Numbered from the stretch's first letter, positions 48,815 through 56,939 are shown. The stretch is DNA of 58,220 nt from Acidobacteriaceae bacterium (GCA_019245255.1 JAFARV010000676.1:1-58220), one strand, 5' to 3'. The notes: generated from the letters alone by a model not told the origin. A program made the numbers and translations.

Positions 48815-49014
48815 CGCCACTCGTCGCGCACACGTTCTTGGTACGTCAGCGGGTCTTCGGTTAACTGCAAGACACCGCTGTAACGCGTCAAGTCGACCGC
48901 ACCCGGCGTTCGCGAAGAACCTTCCTGCATCGCTTCAAGGATCCGGATGACTTTCTGCACCTGGTCTTCACTAAGTTCATCAATGGCACGATGGAGGTCT
49001 TGTCTGGTCGTCAT
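48811..49014 (-). CDS. Antitoxin of the broken VapC
   Basis: From the ATG at 49014 this 67-aa acidic protein reads TTRQDLHRAIDELSEDQVQK, VIRILEAMQEGSS and ends LTEDPLTYQERVRDEWR. It overlaps the VapC start by 4 bases and is therefore the antitoxin of that pair. It lacks an obvious DNA-binding fold. It remains intact although the toxin is frameshifted twice. Confidence 0.7.
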   Translation of the reverse strand: MTTRQDLHRAIDELSEDQVQKVIRILEAMQEGSSRTPGAVDLTRYSGVLQLTEDPLTYQERVRDEWR

Positions 49015-49212
49015 TGCTGGCACCACGTTTTAATAGTTGTGGCCGGTCGTCGCGTAACCCGGCACACCAGCCTAGCAGATTTCGTGAAGGATAACGTTTT
49101 AGTGACGGCACGTCAACTGTCGTGAGGTCGGCTTCGGCCTCAACGCCGGTTTTCTTGCCGTGCTACATTCCTGCTTAAACACCAATGTACGGGCCGAATT
49201 TTCAGTGAGCCG

Positions 49213-49959
49213 ATGACGGACGTTCGCTCGCGGGTGGAAGTAAAAAAGGCGGAATTGGATCGTTTGCGGCCACTCGCGAGACGGGGACTTGCGGCGTTGG
49301 CCGCGTGGTATGACGTGGAACTGACCTACACGTCAAACGCGATCGAAGGCAATACACTGACACGCGTCGAAACTGCTGAGGTAATCGAGAAGGGCCTTAC
49401 CATAGGCGGTAAGCCGCTCAAGGATCATCTCGAGGCGATTGGGCATAAAGAGGCGCTCAGGTTTGTGCGCGACCTGGCGCAGAGGGAAGATCCGGTGCGT
49501 GAATCAGATGTGCGGCAAATTCACGCGCTGATCCTGATGTCGGCGGACCCATCTGAAGCTGGTAAGTATTCCGATCACGACCGCGTCATCAAAGGCTCGC
49601 CTCTAGTGTTGCCCTCGGCATGGGAGCTGAAGCCGCTGATGAGCGATTTCGGCGTGTGGCTTTCGGCCGTTGAGCCGGGTCCGGAAGCGGCATTTGATGC
49701 GCACGCGAAACTCGTTACGATTCATCCGTTCAGCGATGGGAATGGCCGTACGGCCAGGCTGCTGATGAACCTGCTGCTGTTGCGTGCCGGATATGCACCC
49801 GTTGTCATTGGGCCGGAGCATCGGATCCGATATCTGGACAGTCTGCAGGCGCTACAGCTTCACGGTCACGAAGAGCCGTATAAGCAGTTTCTGTACGAGC
49901 GTCTGGAATCCGGTTTGGACGAGCACCTACGGAGACTACACCCGGATCTTGAGGCATGA
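49213..49959 (+). CDS. Fic-domain protein with own inhibitory helix motif
   Basis: This 248-aa protein has the full Fic motif HPFSDGNGRTARLLMN near residue 170. Upstream is the class II inhibitory motif SNAIEGN at residues 41-47 (S/T-x3-E-G/N). In this class the glutamate blocks ATP binding until relieved, so no separate antitoxin is needed. Characterised relatives AMPylate proteins; the target here is unknown. It stands alone between broken vapBC and small conserved genes. Confidence 0.93.
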   Translation: MTDVRSRVEVKKAELDRLRPLARRGLAALAAWYDVELTYTSNAIEGNTLTRVETAEVIEKGLTIGGKPLKDHLEAIGHKEALRFVRDLAQREDPVRESDVRQIHALILMSADPSEAGKYSDHDRVIKGSPLVLPSAWELKPLMSDFGVWLSAVEPGPEAAFDAHAKLVTIHPFSDGNGRTARLLMNLLLLRAGYAPVVIGPEHRIRYLDSLQALQLHGHEEPYKQFLYERLESGLDEHLRRLHPDLEA

Positions 49960-50028
49960 ACAAAGCCTACGTCCGCAGCCGGCCGCATCATCCCGGAAAG
50001 CATCAGCGCGCTGTCCGATATGTAAAGT

Positions 50029-50364
50029 GTGAATCGATTCTGGGAGGACGCGGCCAGCATCTTCGAGACTGCCACGGCGGTTCGAGATGGCGCGGATTCC
50101 GAGATTGCGATCCTTGTTGACGCGCGCAATGGTCTCCGGATCGTCGATGCGGCAGGGTGGGGCTTAGACGCCTTACGCCGGGAATATCAGGCATCCACCG
50201 CTTACACGGTCAAACGTTCCGGCGGCTCCGTTACAGTCGAAGCACAAAACGGGTCCGATCGCTGCATGCTGAAGAAGACAAGCACCGGTAATGCTCTGCC
50301 GAATCTGCTCGGCGGCATCCCTCATCACCTGGTCCGGGAAGCGGTTCCCGCTCTGCTGGCGTAA
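50029..50364 (+). CDS. Conserved small hypothetical protein
   Basis: From the GTG at 50029 this 111-aa soluble protein reads NRFWEDAASIFETATAVRDG, SEIAILVDARNGLRIVDAAG, WGLDALRREYQASTAYTVKR and ends LLGGIPHHLVREAVPALLA. I recognise the general type from acidobacterial genomes but know no function. Composition matches surrounding genes. No partner is apparent. Confidence 0.65.
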   Translation: MNRFWEDAASIFETATAVRDGADSEIAILVDARNGLRIVDAAGWGLDALRREYQASTAYTVKRSGGSVTVEAQNGSDRCMLKKTSTGNALPNLLGGIPHHLVREAVPALLA

Positions 50365-50514
50365 CCCACAAATACTCTGGTCACCCCTTCCCTCCTCGTT
50401 TGCAGGAACATTCAGCCACATTCTGCGGCACTGTATGGGACTTTTTCTTAGCCCGATTGGTTGTGTGTGTGATAGCATATAGTTCACATAACTGTAAGCC
50501 GGTGAGCACCTCGT

Positions 50515-50730
50515 ATGGACACCAGACCCGATCCCATGAGCAGGCAGGATGTGATCGAGGCGGATGAAATCGAGCTGGTACTACGATTCGCGGAAATTCG
50601 CGATCTCATTGTGTCCCGTGGCTATACGGAAATCCGGCTAGTAAACCCTAAAACATTGGAAACCCGCATACTTACACCTTCGGATTTGGGTTTGCAGCCG
50701 AAGAACGGGCGGGCGGGCGATGCGGAGTAA
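50515..50730 (+). CDS. Small hypothetical protein, paralogous motif with 50927 gene
   Basis: This 71-aa acidic protein contains YTEIRLVNPKTLETRILTPS. That segment matches the middle of the protein at 50927 (FSQIILRNPQTNQEKTIVIP) in the pattern I-x-L-x-NPxT-x5-I-x2-P. It starts with ATG at 50515; a second ATG at 50536 is possible. Function unknown. Confidence 0.55.
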   Translation: MDTRPDPMSRQDVIEADEIELVLRFAEIRDLIVSRGYTEIRLVNPKTLETRILTPSDLGLQPKNGRAGDAE

Positions 50731-50739
50731 GCCTCGTAT

Positions 50740-50803
50740 GTAGTACACTGCGTGGCACAAACCGTCACAATGGCAGGACTATTGTGGTGCCAGTTAGTAC
50801 TAC
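50740..50803. promoter_or_regulatory. 64-base three-tier palindrome
   Basis: Nested inverted repeats GTAGTAC/GTACTAC, TGGCAC/GTGCCA and CACAAT/ATTGTG surround the centre GGCAGGACT. As RNA this would fold into one long interrupted stem; as DNA it offers three operator-like tiers. It lies between the small gene at 50515 and the two-gene unit at 50927. Confidence 0.65.
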
Positions 50804-50810
50804 TGTGATG

Positions 50811-50828
50811 ATATCAATATTGACATCG
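50811..50828. promoter_or_regulatory. Operator-like palindrome upstream of 50927 gene
   Basis: GATATCAATATTGACATC contains the perfect 10-bp palindrome TCAATATTGA with flanking GAT/ATC. It lies about 100 bases upstream of the 50927 start. Probably a binding site for a dimeric regulator; which one is unknown. Confidence 0.5.
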
Positions 50829-50926
50829 AACGAACGCAGCAGAGAGAATGTTTTGCGAGGTCTCTCTAGGACCACGACGACGTCTAGAGAATGAACACCA
50901 GGAACGAAAAGGAGGTGCTTTGCACA

Positions 50927-51199
50927 ATGTCCCAGCGGGTCGTTTTCACGTTTGACGACAGCAGCTTGGAAAGTTTGAGGCAAGTCCAGGATAGAGGAGA
51001 ATTCTCATCCATGGGGACCGCTGTGCGCGAGTCGGTACAACTCAGCGAGATCCTGCAGGACCAGGTTGCTGAGGGCTTCTCGCAAATCATCCTGCGGAAT
51101 CCTCAAACGAATCAAGAGAAAACGATCGTGATCCCCTCGTTGCAGAAGATCGCGAAATCGGTCCGGGCAAAACAGAAAGCGGATAAGCAAGTGAGCTGA
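50927..51199 (+). CDS. Small conserved protein, possible DNA-binding partner
   Basis: From the ATG at 50927 (strong AAAGGAGGTG 8-17 bases before it) the product is 90 aa. It reads QRVVFTFDDSSLESLRQVQD, FSSMGTAVRESVQLSEILQD, FSQIILRNPQTNQEKTIVIP and ends in a basic tail. The strand followed by two helices is RHH-like in outline. It is followed after 5 bases by a small membrane protein gene, suggesting a two-protein unit. Function unknown. Confidence 0.65.
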   Translation: MSQRVVFTFDDSSLESLRQVQDRGEFSSMGTAVRESVQLSEILQDQVAEGFSQIILRNPQTNQEKTIVIPSLQKIAKSVRAKQKADKQVS

Positions 51200-51204
51200 C
51201 TGAA

Positions 51205-51504
51205 ATGCATCCCGATGATCAGCCACTCGATGGGGGATCAACTGCAGATCCGCCGGACAGAGCCACGATCGAGGTCAAAGGGCCGTTTGATGTCGAGAAG
51301 CATCGCGGCGTTGTCACCGTGTGGCTGATCGCTCTCCTCGCCGTCGTGATTGTCGGCCATTATTGCTGCTTGCTGGTTATGGAATGGAACGGCAAAAAGG
51401 CCGACGAGTTGACGAGCGCATTCAATGTGGCGCTTCCGGTTATATCGGGACTGACAGGCTCTGCTGTCGCTTATTACTTCACGAAAGAACAGACCCGGAA
51501 ATGA
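51205..51504 (+). CDS. Small membrane protein
   Basis: This 99-aa protein has a polar N-terminus, one transmembrane helix (VVTVWLIALLAVVIVGHYCC) and a second hydrophobic segment (VALPVISGLTGSAVAYYFT) ending in a basic tail. It lies 5 bases after the preceding gene. The two-helix layout is shared by many small membrane effectors, but no family can be named. Confidence 0.6.
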   Translation: MHPDDQPLDGGSTADPPDRATIEVKGPFDVEKHRGVVTVWLIALLAVVIVGHYCCLLVMEWNGKKADELTSAFNVALPVISGLTGSAVAYYFTKEQTRK

Positions 51505-51536
51505 AGGGGCGTGTCGGGCGCGCTCGAAAGCCGCAG

Positions 51537-51938
51537 TTACTCGAAGTCCAGCAATGATACATCCAGCAGATGCTCGGGTAAAAACGCGCGATTCGAGCGC
51601 TCTCCACGGCCCGATCCAGGCTCCAATTCGAGGCCCACGATGTAACCGTTTTCACGAAAGATACATTGCTTGACGCGCCCGGACAACTCAATATCGTTCG
51701 CCGTGATGCGCACGATTGTTTCAACCGGAATCGGAACACCGGTAAAGAGGCCCACGCCGGTGACGGACACATTCTCGAGAATCGCAATCTCACGGTGCTC
51801 GGAACCGTCGGACTCCCCCCAGTGAAGTTGAACGAGGTCCGAGCACAGCAGGCGTTTGCTTTGCCGGCGTTCGCAGGCATAGCGTTTGGTCTTGCTCGTG
51901 TAGGTTCCTCGGAGCTTCACGCTGACCTTATCGGCCAC
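51537..51938 (-). CDS. PilZ-domain protein
   Basis: This 133-aa protein matches a PilZ domain, the common c-di-GMP receptor fold: RRQSKRLLCSDLVQLHW with the RxxxR-type loop, ILENVSVTGVGLFTGVPIPV with the NxSxxG equivalent, and a following beta barrel (ITANDIELSGRVKQCIFREN, GYIVGLELEPGSG). It starts inside the stop of the lytic transglycosylase gene (TAATG), so the two are coupled. In flagellated bacteria such proteins often tune motility. Confidence 0.82.
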   Translation of the reverse strand: MADKVSVKLRGTYTSKTKRYACERRQSKRLLCSDLVQLHWGESDGSEHREIAILENVSVTGVGLFTGVPIPVETIVRITANDIELSGRVKQCIFRENGYIVGLELEPGSGRGERSNRAFLPEHLLDVSLLDFE

Positions 51939-52597
51939 TATTTGCCGGCAGAGGAATTTAAGCTGAGATCTTTCAGAATTGCATCCACGTAGGCCGTGGT
52001 TTCGGGAATATCGGGAACCTTCTTATCCGTATCGACACGCTGCGGCCCGGCATTGTAGGCGGCGAGCGTGAGCTTCAGGTCGCCCTTATACCGAGTCATC
52101 AACTGCTTTAAGTACTGGGCGCCGGCGTTCACGTTCTGCTTAGGATCCAGCGGATCGACGCCAAACTGCTGCGCGACCTCGGGCATTAGCTGCATCAAAC
52201 CGAGCGCTCCTTTTTCCGATATGGCGCACGCGTAGGAGGCCGATTCGCGGCGAATGACGGCCCGGATCAGTTCCGGCTTGAGACTCTGCGTTTTGGCAGC
52301 GTTTTCGACGAGCGGCTTCAGATCATCTTCGGGCATGGCATCGCAGCCGGGAATGATGGTAGGAACCGGTATGGTGGCCGGCGTTGTCCACGGGGCGCTG
52401 AAGAAGGCGTCCGCGGGACCGCCGGTTCCGATCTGCGCCTGTACCGCGGTCCTCTGCCTGGCGATGGAGGCCTGCATCGCGGTAGCAGCGCCCCCTTGCT
52501 TGGCCGCAACGTCAGACGGATTTTGAACCGCTTGCTCAGCGGCACGCGCGCGCATGAGTCCAATCACCACGATTGCGATAAATAGCCGCAATGACAT
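51938..52597 (-). CDS. Soluble-type lytic transglycosylase
   Basis: From the ATG at 52597 this 219-aa protein has a signal peptide (LRLFIAIVVIGLMRARAAE), a linker and a C-terminal SLT domain. The catalytic Glu is in IRAVIRRESASYACAISEKG, followed by ALGLMQLMPEVAQQFGV, and the end reads LTLAAYNAGPQRVDTDKKVP. It cleaves peptidoglycan glycan strands. The FlgJ-like gene nearby lacks its own muramidase domain, so this enzyme may open the wall for rod assembly; inference from context. Confidence 0.9.
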   Translation of the reverse strand: MSLRLFIAIVVIGLMRARAAEQAVQNPSDVAAKQGGAATAMQASIARQRTAVQAQIGTGGPADAFFSAPWTTPATIPVPTIIPGCDAMPEDDLKPLVENAAKTQSLKPELIRAVIRRESASYACAISEKGALGLMQLMPEVAQQFGVDPLDPKQNVNAGAQYLKQLMTRYKGDLKLTLAAYNAGPQRVDTDKKVPDIPETTAYVDAILKDLSLNSSAGK

Positions 52598-52638
52598 GCA
52601 TATAAGTAGCGCCGGAACCGGAGAATACTTCTCAAGTC

Positions 52639-52646
52639 GCCGATAA
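52639..52646 (+). promoter_or_regulatory. Sigma28-like -10 element before fliS
   Basis: GCCGATAA lies 16 bases before the fliS ATG. No matching -35 is seen at the 12- or 15-base distance. It is weak support for sigma28 control of the filament chaperone gene; about two chance occurrences of this 8-mer are expected in the window. Confidence 0.35.
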
Positions 52647-52661
52647 GAAAGCCAAGAGATC

Positions 52662-53126
52662 ATGGCGAGCAATCCCTACGGCGCATATCTGGAATCCAAA
52701 GTTTTCACTGCTTCTCCTTTGCAATTGGTTCACCTCGCGTACGAAGGCGCGATAGAAGTGATAGGCGAGGCGCGTTTGCACCTGGCCAACAAACGAATTC
52801 AGGAAAGAGCCGCTGCGATTACGAAAGCGCAGCGGATCCTTACCGAATTGCAGTCGTCACTAGACGTTCAGAAGGGCGGACAGATTGCCACACGGCTGGG
52901 CCAGCTGTACGACTACATGCAGCGCCGCCTGATTGAGGCGAACTTCAAACAGGCCGATGAACCGCTCGCAGAGGTTCAGCGCCTCCTCGAGACGGTAGAC
53001 CAGGCATGGAAAGAGATTGCCGCCGCCGAGATGCCGGTTCCGCAGGCTGTTGTCGCGGCAACGGCAAGTCCATGGGCAAGCAGCAGCGATAGCTTCGCTT
53101 ACAGCCGGGCCGAATACACGTTCTGA
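52662..53126 (+). CDS. fliS: Flagellin export chaperone FliS
   Basis: This 154-aa protein fits FliS: NPYGAYLESKVFTASPLQLV, HLAYEGAIEVIGEARLHLAN, AITKAQRILTELQSSLDVQK and the GQIATRLGQLYDYMQRRLIE helix. It binds flagellin to prevent early polymerisation. It has a C-terminal Ala/Ser-rich extension of about 20 residues. It is encoded away from fliD, between two minus-strand units, so it is transcribed on its own. Confidence 0.95.
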   Translation: MASNPYGAYLESKVFTASPLQLVHLAYEGAIEVIGEARLHLANKRIQERAAAITKAQRILTELQSSLDVQKGGQIATRLGQLYDYMQRRLIEANFKQADEPLAEVQRLLETVDQAWKEIAAAEMPVPQAVVAATASPWASSSDSFAYSRAEYTF

Positions 53127-53165
53127 TCGAGGGCCACGGGCACTTGCCTCGGCCGCGGCCTGGGA

Positions 53166-53456
53166 TTACGATTTCGGCTGCAGATCTTGGGTGATTAGCT
53201 TGGTTAGTCCGAGCCCGTCACCTTTGGCCATTACGTTAGCGAGTTGCTGCTCCGCTAAATCAATGCTGGTCTGGCCGGCCTCATCTTCCTCGCCCGTTCC
53301 CAACCACCCTGAGGACCCCGATTCCCGAGCGGTTTTCAGCAGCTGCGAGAACATTAGCCCTTGAAATTGCTCCGCCGCATGCTTGATCCTGTCGGGCGAG
53401 TTCTTCTGATTCGTTACCGGCGCCAGCGGCCCGAGTGCGCTGATGTTATTGATCAA
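53166..53456 (-). CDS. flgJ: Rod-binding protein, FlgJ N-terminal domain type
   Basis: This 96-aa protein corresponds to the rod-binding domain of FlgJ only: IKHAAEQFQGLMFSQLLKTA, GSSGWLGTGEEDEAGQTSID and LAEQQLANVMAKGDGLGLTK. The C-terminal muramidase domain of enterobacterial FlgJ is absent, as in many other phyla. It is the last gene of the flgF-flgG-flgA-flgH-flgI-flgJ operon; a separate lytic transglycosylase lies 570 bases further on the same strand. Confidence 0.92.
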   Translation of the reverse strand: MINNISALGPLAPVTNQKNSPDRIKHAAEQFQGLMFSQLLKTARESGSSGWLGTGEEDEAGQTSIDLAEQQLANVMAKGDGLGLTKLITQDLQPKS

Positions 53457-53459
53457 AGA

Positions 53460-54557
53460 TTAAATCACCTCTAAATCCGCATCCAATGCCCCAGCGGCGC
53501 GCAGATCCTGCAGGATTGCGATGATGTCGCGGGGTGTTGCGCCGATCGTATTCAATCCGCGGACCAGGTCTTCGACCGTCGCTCCCTCTTTAAGCATCAG
53601 ATTCTTGGTCTTCTCTTCACCGGCTTTCACTTGCGTTTCAGGAATGACTTCCGTTTTTCCGTTTGAGAAAGCTTCAGGCTGCGACACGCTGTACGTGGTT
53701 TGTACTTCAACCGTCAAACTTCCGTGCATGATGGCAACAGGCGCAACGTGCACGTCCTTGCCCATGACGATGGTTCCCGTGCGTTCGTTCACCACAATGC
53801 GCGACGTGCGCTTCGGATTAACGGCGATTTCTTCGAGCTCCGCTATAAACTCGACCGGTCTGTTCGCGTAACTGGGAGGGACGGCAACGGTCACCACCGC
53901 CCCGTTATCCGCATGTGCGGGCGGCGCAGGGAGATCTGAGTATTTCTTATTGACGGCTTCAGCGACCAGGCTCGCAGTTCCGAAGTCCATTTGCTTCAAC
54001 TGCAGCTTGACTTCGGTCTTCGGTTCGGCCGACGGCGCCGGGCGTTCAATGAGCGCGCCTTCGGGAACACGTCCCACCGTAGGGTGATTGACCACCTTCG
54101 TACTCCCGTTTCCTCCAGCGGCAAAACCTCCGGTGAGCACCGGGCCCTGCGCAACCGCATAAACCTGCCCGTCAGCGGCTTTGAGCGGCGTCATGATCAG
54201 CAGACCGCCCTGCAGGTTCGGAGCGTCGCCAATCGAAGATACTGTCACGTCGATCTTCATGCCGGGTTGCGCGAATGGAGGCAACGTTCCTGTGACCATC
54301 ACGGCGGCAGTATTCTTGACCGTGATTGCAGATGGAGCAACAGTGACACCCATACGTTGCAATACATTGGTCAAACTCTGCGCCGAAAATACCGTCTGCT
54401 GCCGGTCGCCTGTACCGGCCAGACCGACTACCAGGCCATAGCCGAGCAGTTGATTTTCACGCACGCCCTCAACCGACGCAATATCTTTCAGAAGTGTCGC
54501 CGCTGTCATGGGCATGACGAGCAAGCAGGCGATGAGAATTGAGAACAGGCGTTTCAT
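53460..54557 (-). CDS. flgI: Flagellar P-ring protein FlgI
   Basis: This 365-aa protein is FlgI. It has a signal peptide (LFSILIACLLVMPMTAATLL) and the highly conserved blocks KDIASVEGVRENQLLGYGLV, VGLAGTGDRQQTVFSAQSL and the C-terminal VEDLVRGLNTIGATPRDIIA. The presence of P- and L-ring proteins shows a two-membrane cell envelope. The ATG at 54557 is chosen since the signal peptide starts there. Confidence 0.97.
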   Translation of the reverse strand: MKRLFSILIACLLVMPMTAATLLKDIASVEGVRENQLLGYGLVVGLAGTGDRQQTVFSAQSLTNVLQRMGVTVAPSAITVKNTAAVMVTGTLPPFAQPGMKIDVTVSSIGDAPNLQGGLLIMTPLKAADGQVYAVAQGPVLTGGFAAGGNGSTKVVNHPTVGRVPEGALIERPAPSAEPKTEVKLQLKQMDFGTASLVAEAVNKKYSDLPAPPAHADNGAVVTVAVPPSYANRPVEFIAELEEIAVNPKRTSRIVVNERTGTIVMGKDVHVAPVAIMHGSLTVEVQTTYSVSQPEAFSNGKTEVIPETQVKAGEEKTKNLMLKEGATVEDLVRGLNTIGATPRDIIAILQDLRAAGALDADLEVI

Positions 54558-54565
54558 CTCAAGCC

Positions 54566-55273
54566 TCAAAACGGCAGAATACCGAGCAATAACCGGTACA
54601 GGAAGTTGGGCCGCCGGATCGCGTCATTCACAACGCCTTTTCCGTCCAGCTTTACTTCGAGCTGTGCGATGCGCTGTGAGGGCACGGTGTTATCGGCCGA
54701 CAGATCCGCCGGACGAACGACGCCACGAACCGTGACGGTTTGCCACTCAGAGTTGATCTGCACATTCTTTGTTCCTTCCAGCACCAGGAAGCCGTTCGGC
54801 AGAACGCGCACGACGCGCGCCGTCATGTTGGTTGTCAATGTAGTCGTGCGTGAGGTGGAGCCTTGACCGTTCAACTCTGTGTCACCCGAGATCTTAGGCA
54901 GGCTGGAAAGCAGTGCGGTGGCGCCAGGGCTCTTGATGCCGGGGAAGCCGGAAATGCTCGGTGTCGTGCTCGATTTGCGTTGTGTTTGGGTGTTGCCGGT
55001 TGTGACCGCGGATGCTGATTCCGCAACGATGACGGTCACCACGTCGTCGACCCGGCTCGCGCGGGGGTCGCGCGTCAGGTCCGTCATCGTAGAATACCCG
55101 ACCCAGGTTGAACCCGGCGTAGTCGCCGCTCCTTCGGTGGTGGCGCGGCTCTCGGCTTGGCGGATGTATTCGTCGACTGCGGAAGGTGGCGGATCCTTTT
55201 TTAACAACTTCTTTGGATTGACCGACGCGGAGCAGACCACCGCCGCAATCAGAAATACAGTCACGATTTTCAT
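54566..55273 (-). CDS. flgH: Flagellar L-ring protein FlgH
   Basis: This 235-aa FlgH has an N-terminal signal (TVFLIAAVVCSASV) with a cysteine, though the lipobox is not ideal. Family blocks follow: RDPRASRVDDVVTVIVAESA, TNMTARVVRVLPNGFLVLEG and VVRPADLSADNTVPSQRIAQ, with a C-terminal RRPNFLYRLLLGILPF. It is coupled to flgA by a 4-base overlap. Confidence 0.96.
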   Translation of the reverse strand: MKIVTVFLIAAVVCSASVNPKKLLKKDPPPSAVDEYIRQAESRATTEGAATTPGSTWVGYSTMTDLTRDPRASRVDDVVTVIVAESASAVTTGNTQTQRKSSTTPSISGFPGIKSPGATALLSSLPKISGDTELNGQGSTSRTTTLTTNMTARVVRVLPNGFLVLEGTKNVQINSEWQTVTVRGVVRPADLSADNTVPSQRIAQLEVKLDGKGVVNDAIRRPNFLYRLLLGILPF

Positions 55274-56133
55274 TGTTTTATCGACGGGGTGTCGACCCCT
55301 GCCTTGTCCGGACCTTCCACTCGCGCCCGGAACAGCTTGCCCGATTCCGGGTTCTTGAAAGACACAAAATCGCCTCGGCGGCCGGATGATTGTGCTTCCG
55401 CATCAAACGCTAGTTGCGCAAGACCACTCCGGACGACTACACTGACTCGGTCGCCCTTCATGATGTCGTCCGGCGGTTCAATGGCATCTGTCCAGATGGG
55501 CGAGTTTGCGGAGATGAACCGCCGAGGCAATGCCCCTTCGACCTGCTCAATGGACACGGGGGTAACGCGCCGTTGCGGAAATTCCTCGACCTTTTGGAGT
55601 GAGACCTGCATGACCTTAATTGGAACGCCCGGCTTGAGTTCTTCGAGCGCAATCAGCCGTGTCGTTTGTACGCTGATTTTGACGCGCGCCCAGACGGGGA
55701 ATCTCTTGTCGCCGTCATAGATAACGTAACCGTGCCAAAGTGCTACCGGCGGCGTGCCGAGGTCCTCTCGGCGGAATACAAGTTCGCCGGCCGGGGCTGG
55801 GAAGCGGCTTAGCTCAACGATTTCAATGTGAGCGTCTGCTCCCAATGTCTGGTGCATGGCCTTCGATGCGGCATCTGCCGTCAATGGCGCAACGGGTCTT
55901 TCGAAACAGATGTCGTTGCTCGGAAGCGCGCCATCGTAATTGAACCGGGCCGCAATCTGGCGTACTTCGCCCGGATGCATCACGCGTTCGACGCCGGGCG
56001 CAGGCGAGTAGCCAATGCTTGCGTCGGGATCGGCGGACGTAAACGCGGGCACGGCTTTCGCCAGGTCGCGAGCCGTGATATTCGGACCCGAAACCGGCAA
56101 ACAGGCAGCCGCGATGAACGCCAGAAGAATCAT
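55270..56133 (-). CDS. flgA: P-ring assembly chaperone FlgA
   Basis: This 287-aa exported protein fits FlgA, the periplasmic chaperone for P-ring assembly. It has an N-terminal signal (ILLAFIAAACLPVSG), a variable middle and the C-terminal SAF-like domain (RVSVVVRSGLAQLAFDAEAQ, SSGRRGDFVSFKNPESGKLF). It overlaps flgG and flgH by 4 bases each. Confidence 0.92.
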   Translation of the reverse strand: MILLAFIAAACLPVSGPNITARDLAKAVPAFTSADPDASIGYSPAPGVERVMHPGEVRQIAARFNYDGALPSNDICFERPVAPLTADAASKAMHQTLGADAHIEIVELSRFPAPAGELVFRREDLGTPPVALWHGYVIYDGDKRFPVWARVKISVQTTRLIALEELKPGVPIKVMQVSLQKVEEFPQRRVTPVSIEQVEGALPRRFISANSPIWTDAIEPPDDIMKGDRVSVVVRSGLAQLAFDAEAQSSGRRGDFVSFKNPESGKLFRARVEGPDKAGVDTPSIKQ

Positions 56134-56921
56134 TGCTTGATGTTGTTGATCTGCTGATACATCTCGTCGGCAGCCTTCACGACCTTGGAATTGGCCTCGT
56201 AGGCGCGCTGGCTTTGAATCAGGTTGACGAACTCTTCAACGATGTCCACGTTCGATTGTTCCTGATATCCCTGCATCAGCGTGCCGACTCCATCTGATCC
56301 GCCGGGATTACCGACAATGGGTTGACCGGATGCGTCAGTCGGCGCATACAGATTGTTGCCAAGACTGTTCAAACCGCCGGGGTTTTGGAAGTTCGCAATC
56401 TGAATCTGGCCCGCAACCTGTGCGGCAGTCTGCCCGGGCAGGCTGTAGCTGACCGTCCCATCCGAAGCAATGGTCACGTTTAGCGACTGGGCGGGAATGG
56501 TGATCTGAGGATCAAGCATCAGGCCGGACGAGTTGACGAAGTTCCCGTCTTTATCCAGCTGAAACGAGCCGTCGCGAGTATATGCAAGCGTACCGTCTGC
56601 CTGCCGGATCTGAAAGAAGCCTTTGCCCTGTATCGCAATATCCAAGGGATTACTAGTCTGGGTGAGATTGCCCTGCTGCTGGATAATTTCGTTCGATATC
56701 GGCCGCACGCCGAGCCCGATCTGTAAACCTGCCGGGACTACGGTCTGCGCACCGGATGCAGTACCCGGTTGAGTCATGTTCTGGTACATGAGGTCGGTAA
56801 ACTCGGCGCGGCGCATTTTATAGCCGGCCGTGTTTGCGTTGGCCAGATTATTTGCGATGTTGTCGACGTTCATCTGCTGCGCATTCATTCCACTCGCAGC
56901 ACTGTATAAAGCGCGGATCAT
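56130..56921 (-). CDS. flgG: Flagellar distal rod protein FlgG
   Basis: This 263-aa FlgG builds the distal rod. Standard blocks: IRALYSAASGMNAQQMNVDN, IANNLANANTAGYKMRRAEF, NPLDIAIQGKGFFQIRQADG and the C-terminal VNLIQSQRAYEANSKVVKAA. Length is the family norm. It follows flgF after 18 bases and overlaps flgA. Confidence 0.98.
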   Translation of the reverse strand: MIRALYSAASGMNAQQMNVDNIANNLANANTAGYKMRRAEFTDLMYQNMTQPGTASGAQTVVPAGLQIGLGVRPISNEIIQQQGNLTQTSNPLDIAIQGKGFFQIRQADGTLAYTRDGSFQLDKDGNFVNSSGLMLDPQITIPAQSLNVTIASDGTVSYSLPGQTAAQVAGQIQIANFQNPGGLNSLGNNLYAPTDASGQPIVGNPGGSDGVGTLMQGYQEQSNVDIVEEFVNLIQSQRAYEANSKVVKAADEMYQQINNIKQ

Positions 56922-56939
56922 CTCTTAAGAACTCCTTTG

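Noticed and set aside
49115..49160. GAGGTCGGCTTCGGCCTC hairpin before the fic gene
   Set aside because: Short stem with mismatches and no gene upstream in the right direction to terminate.
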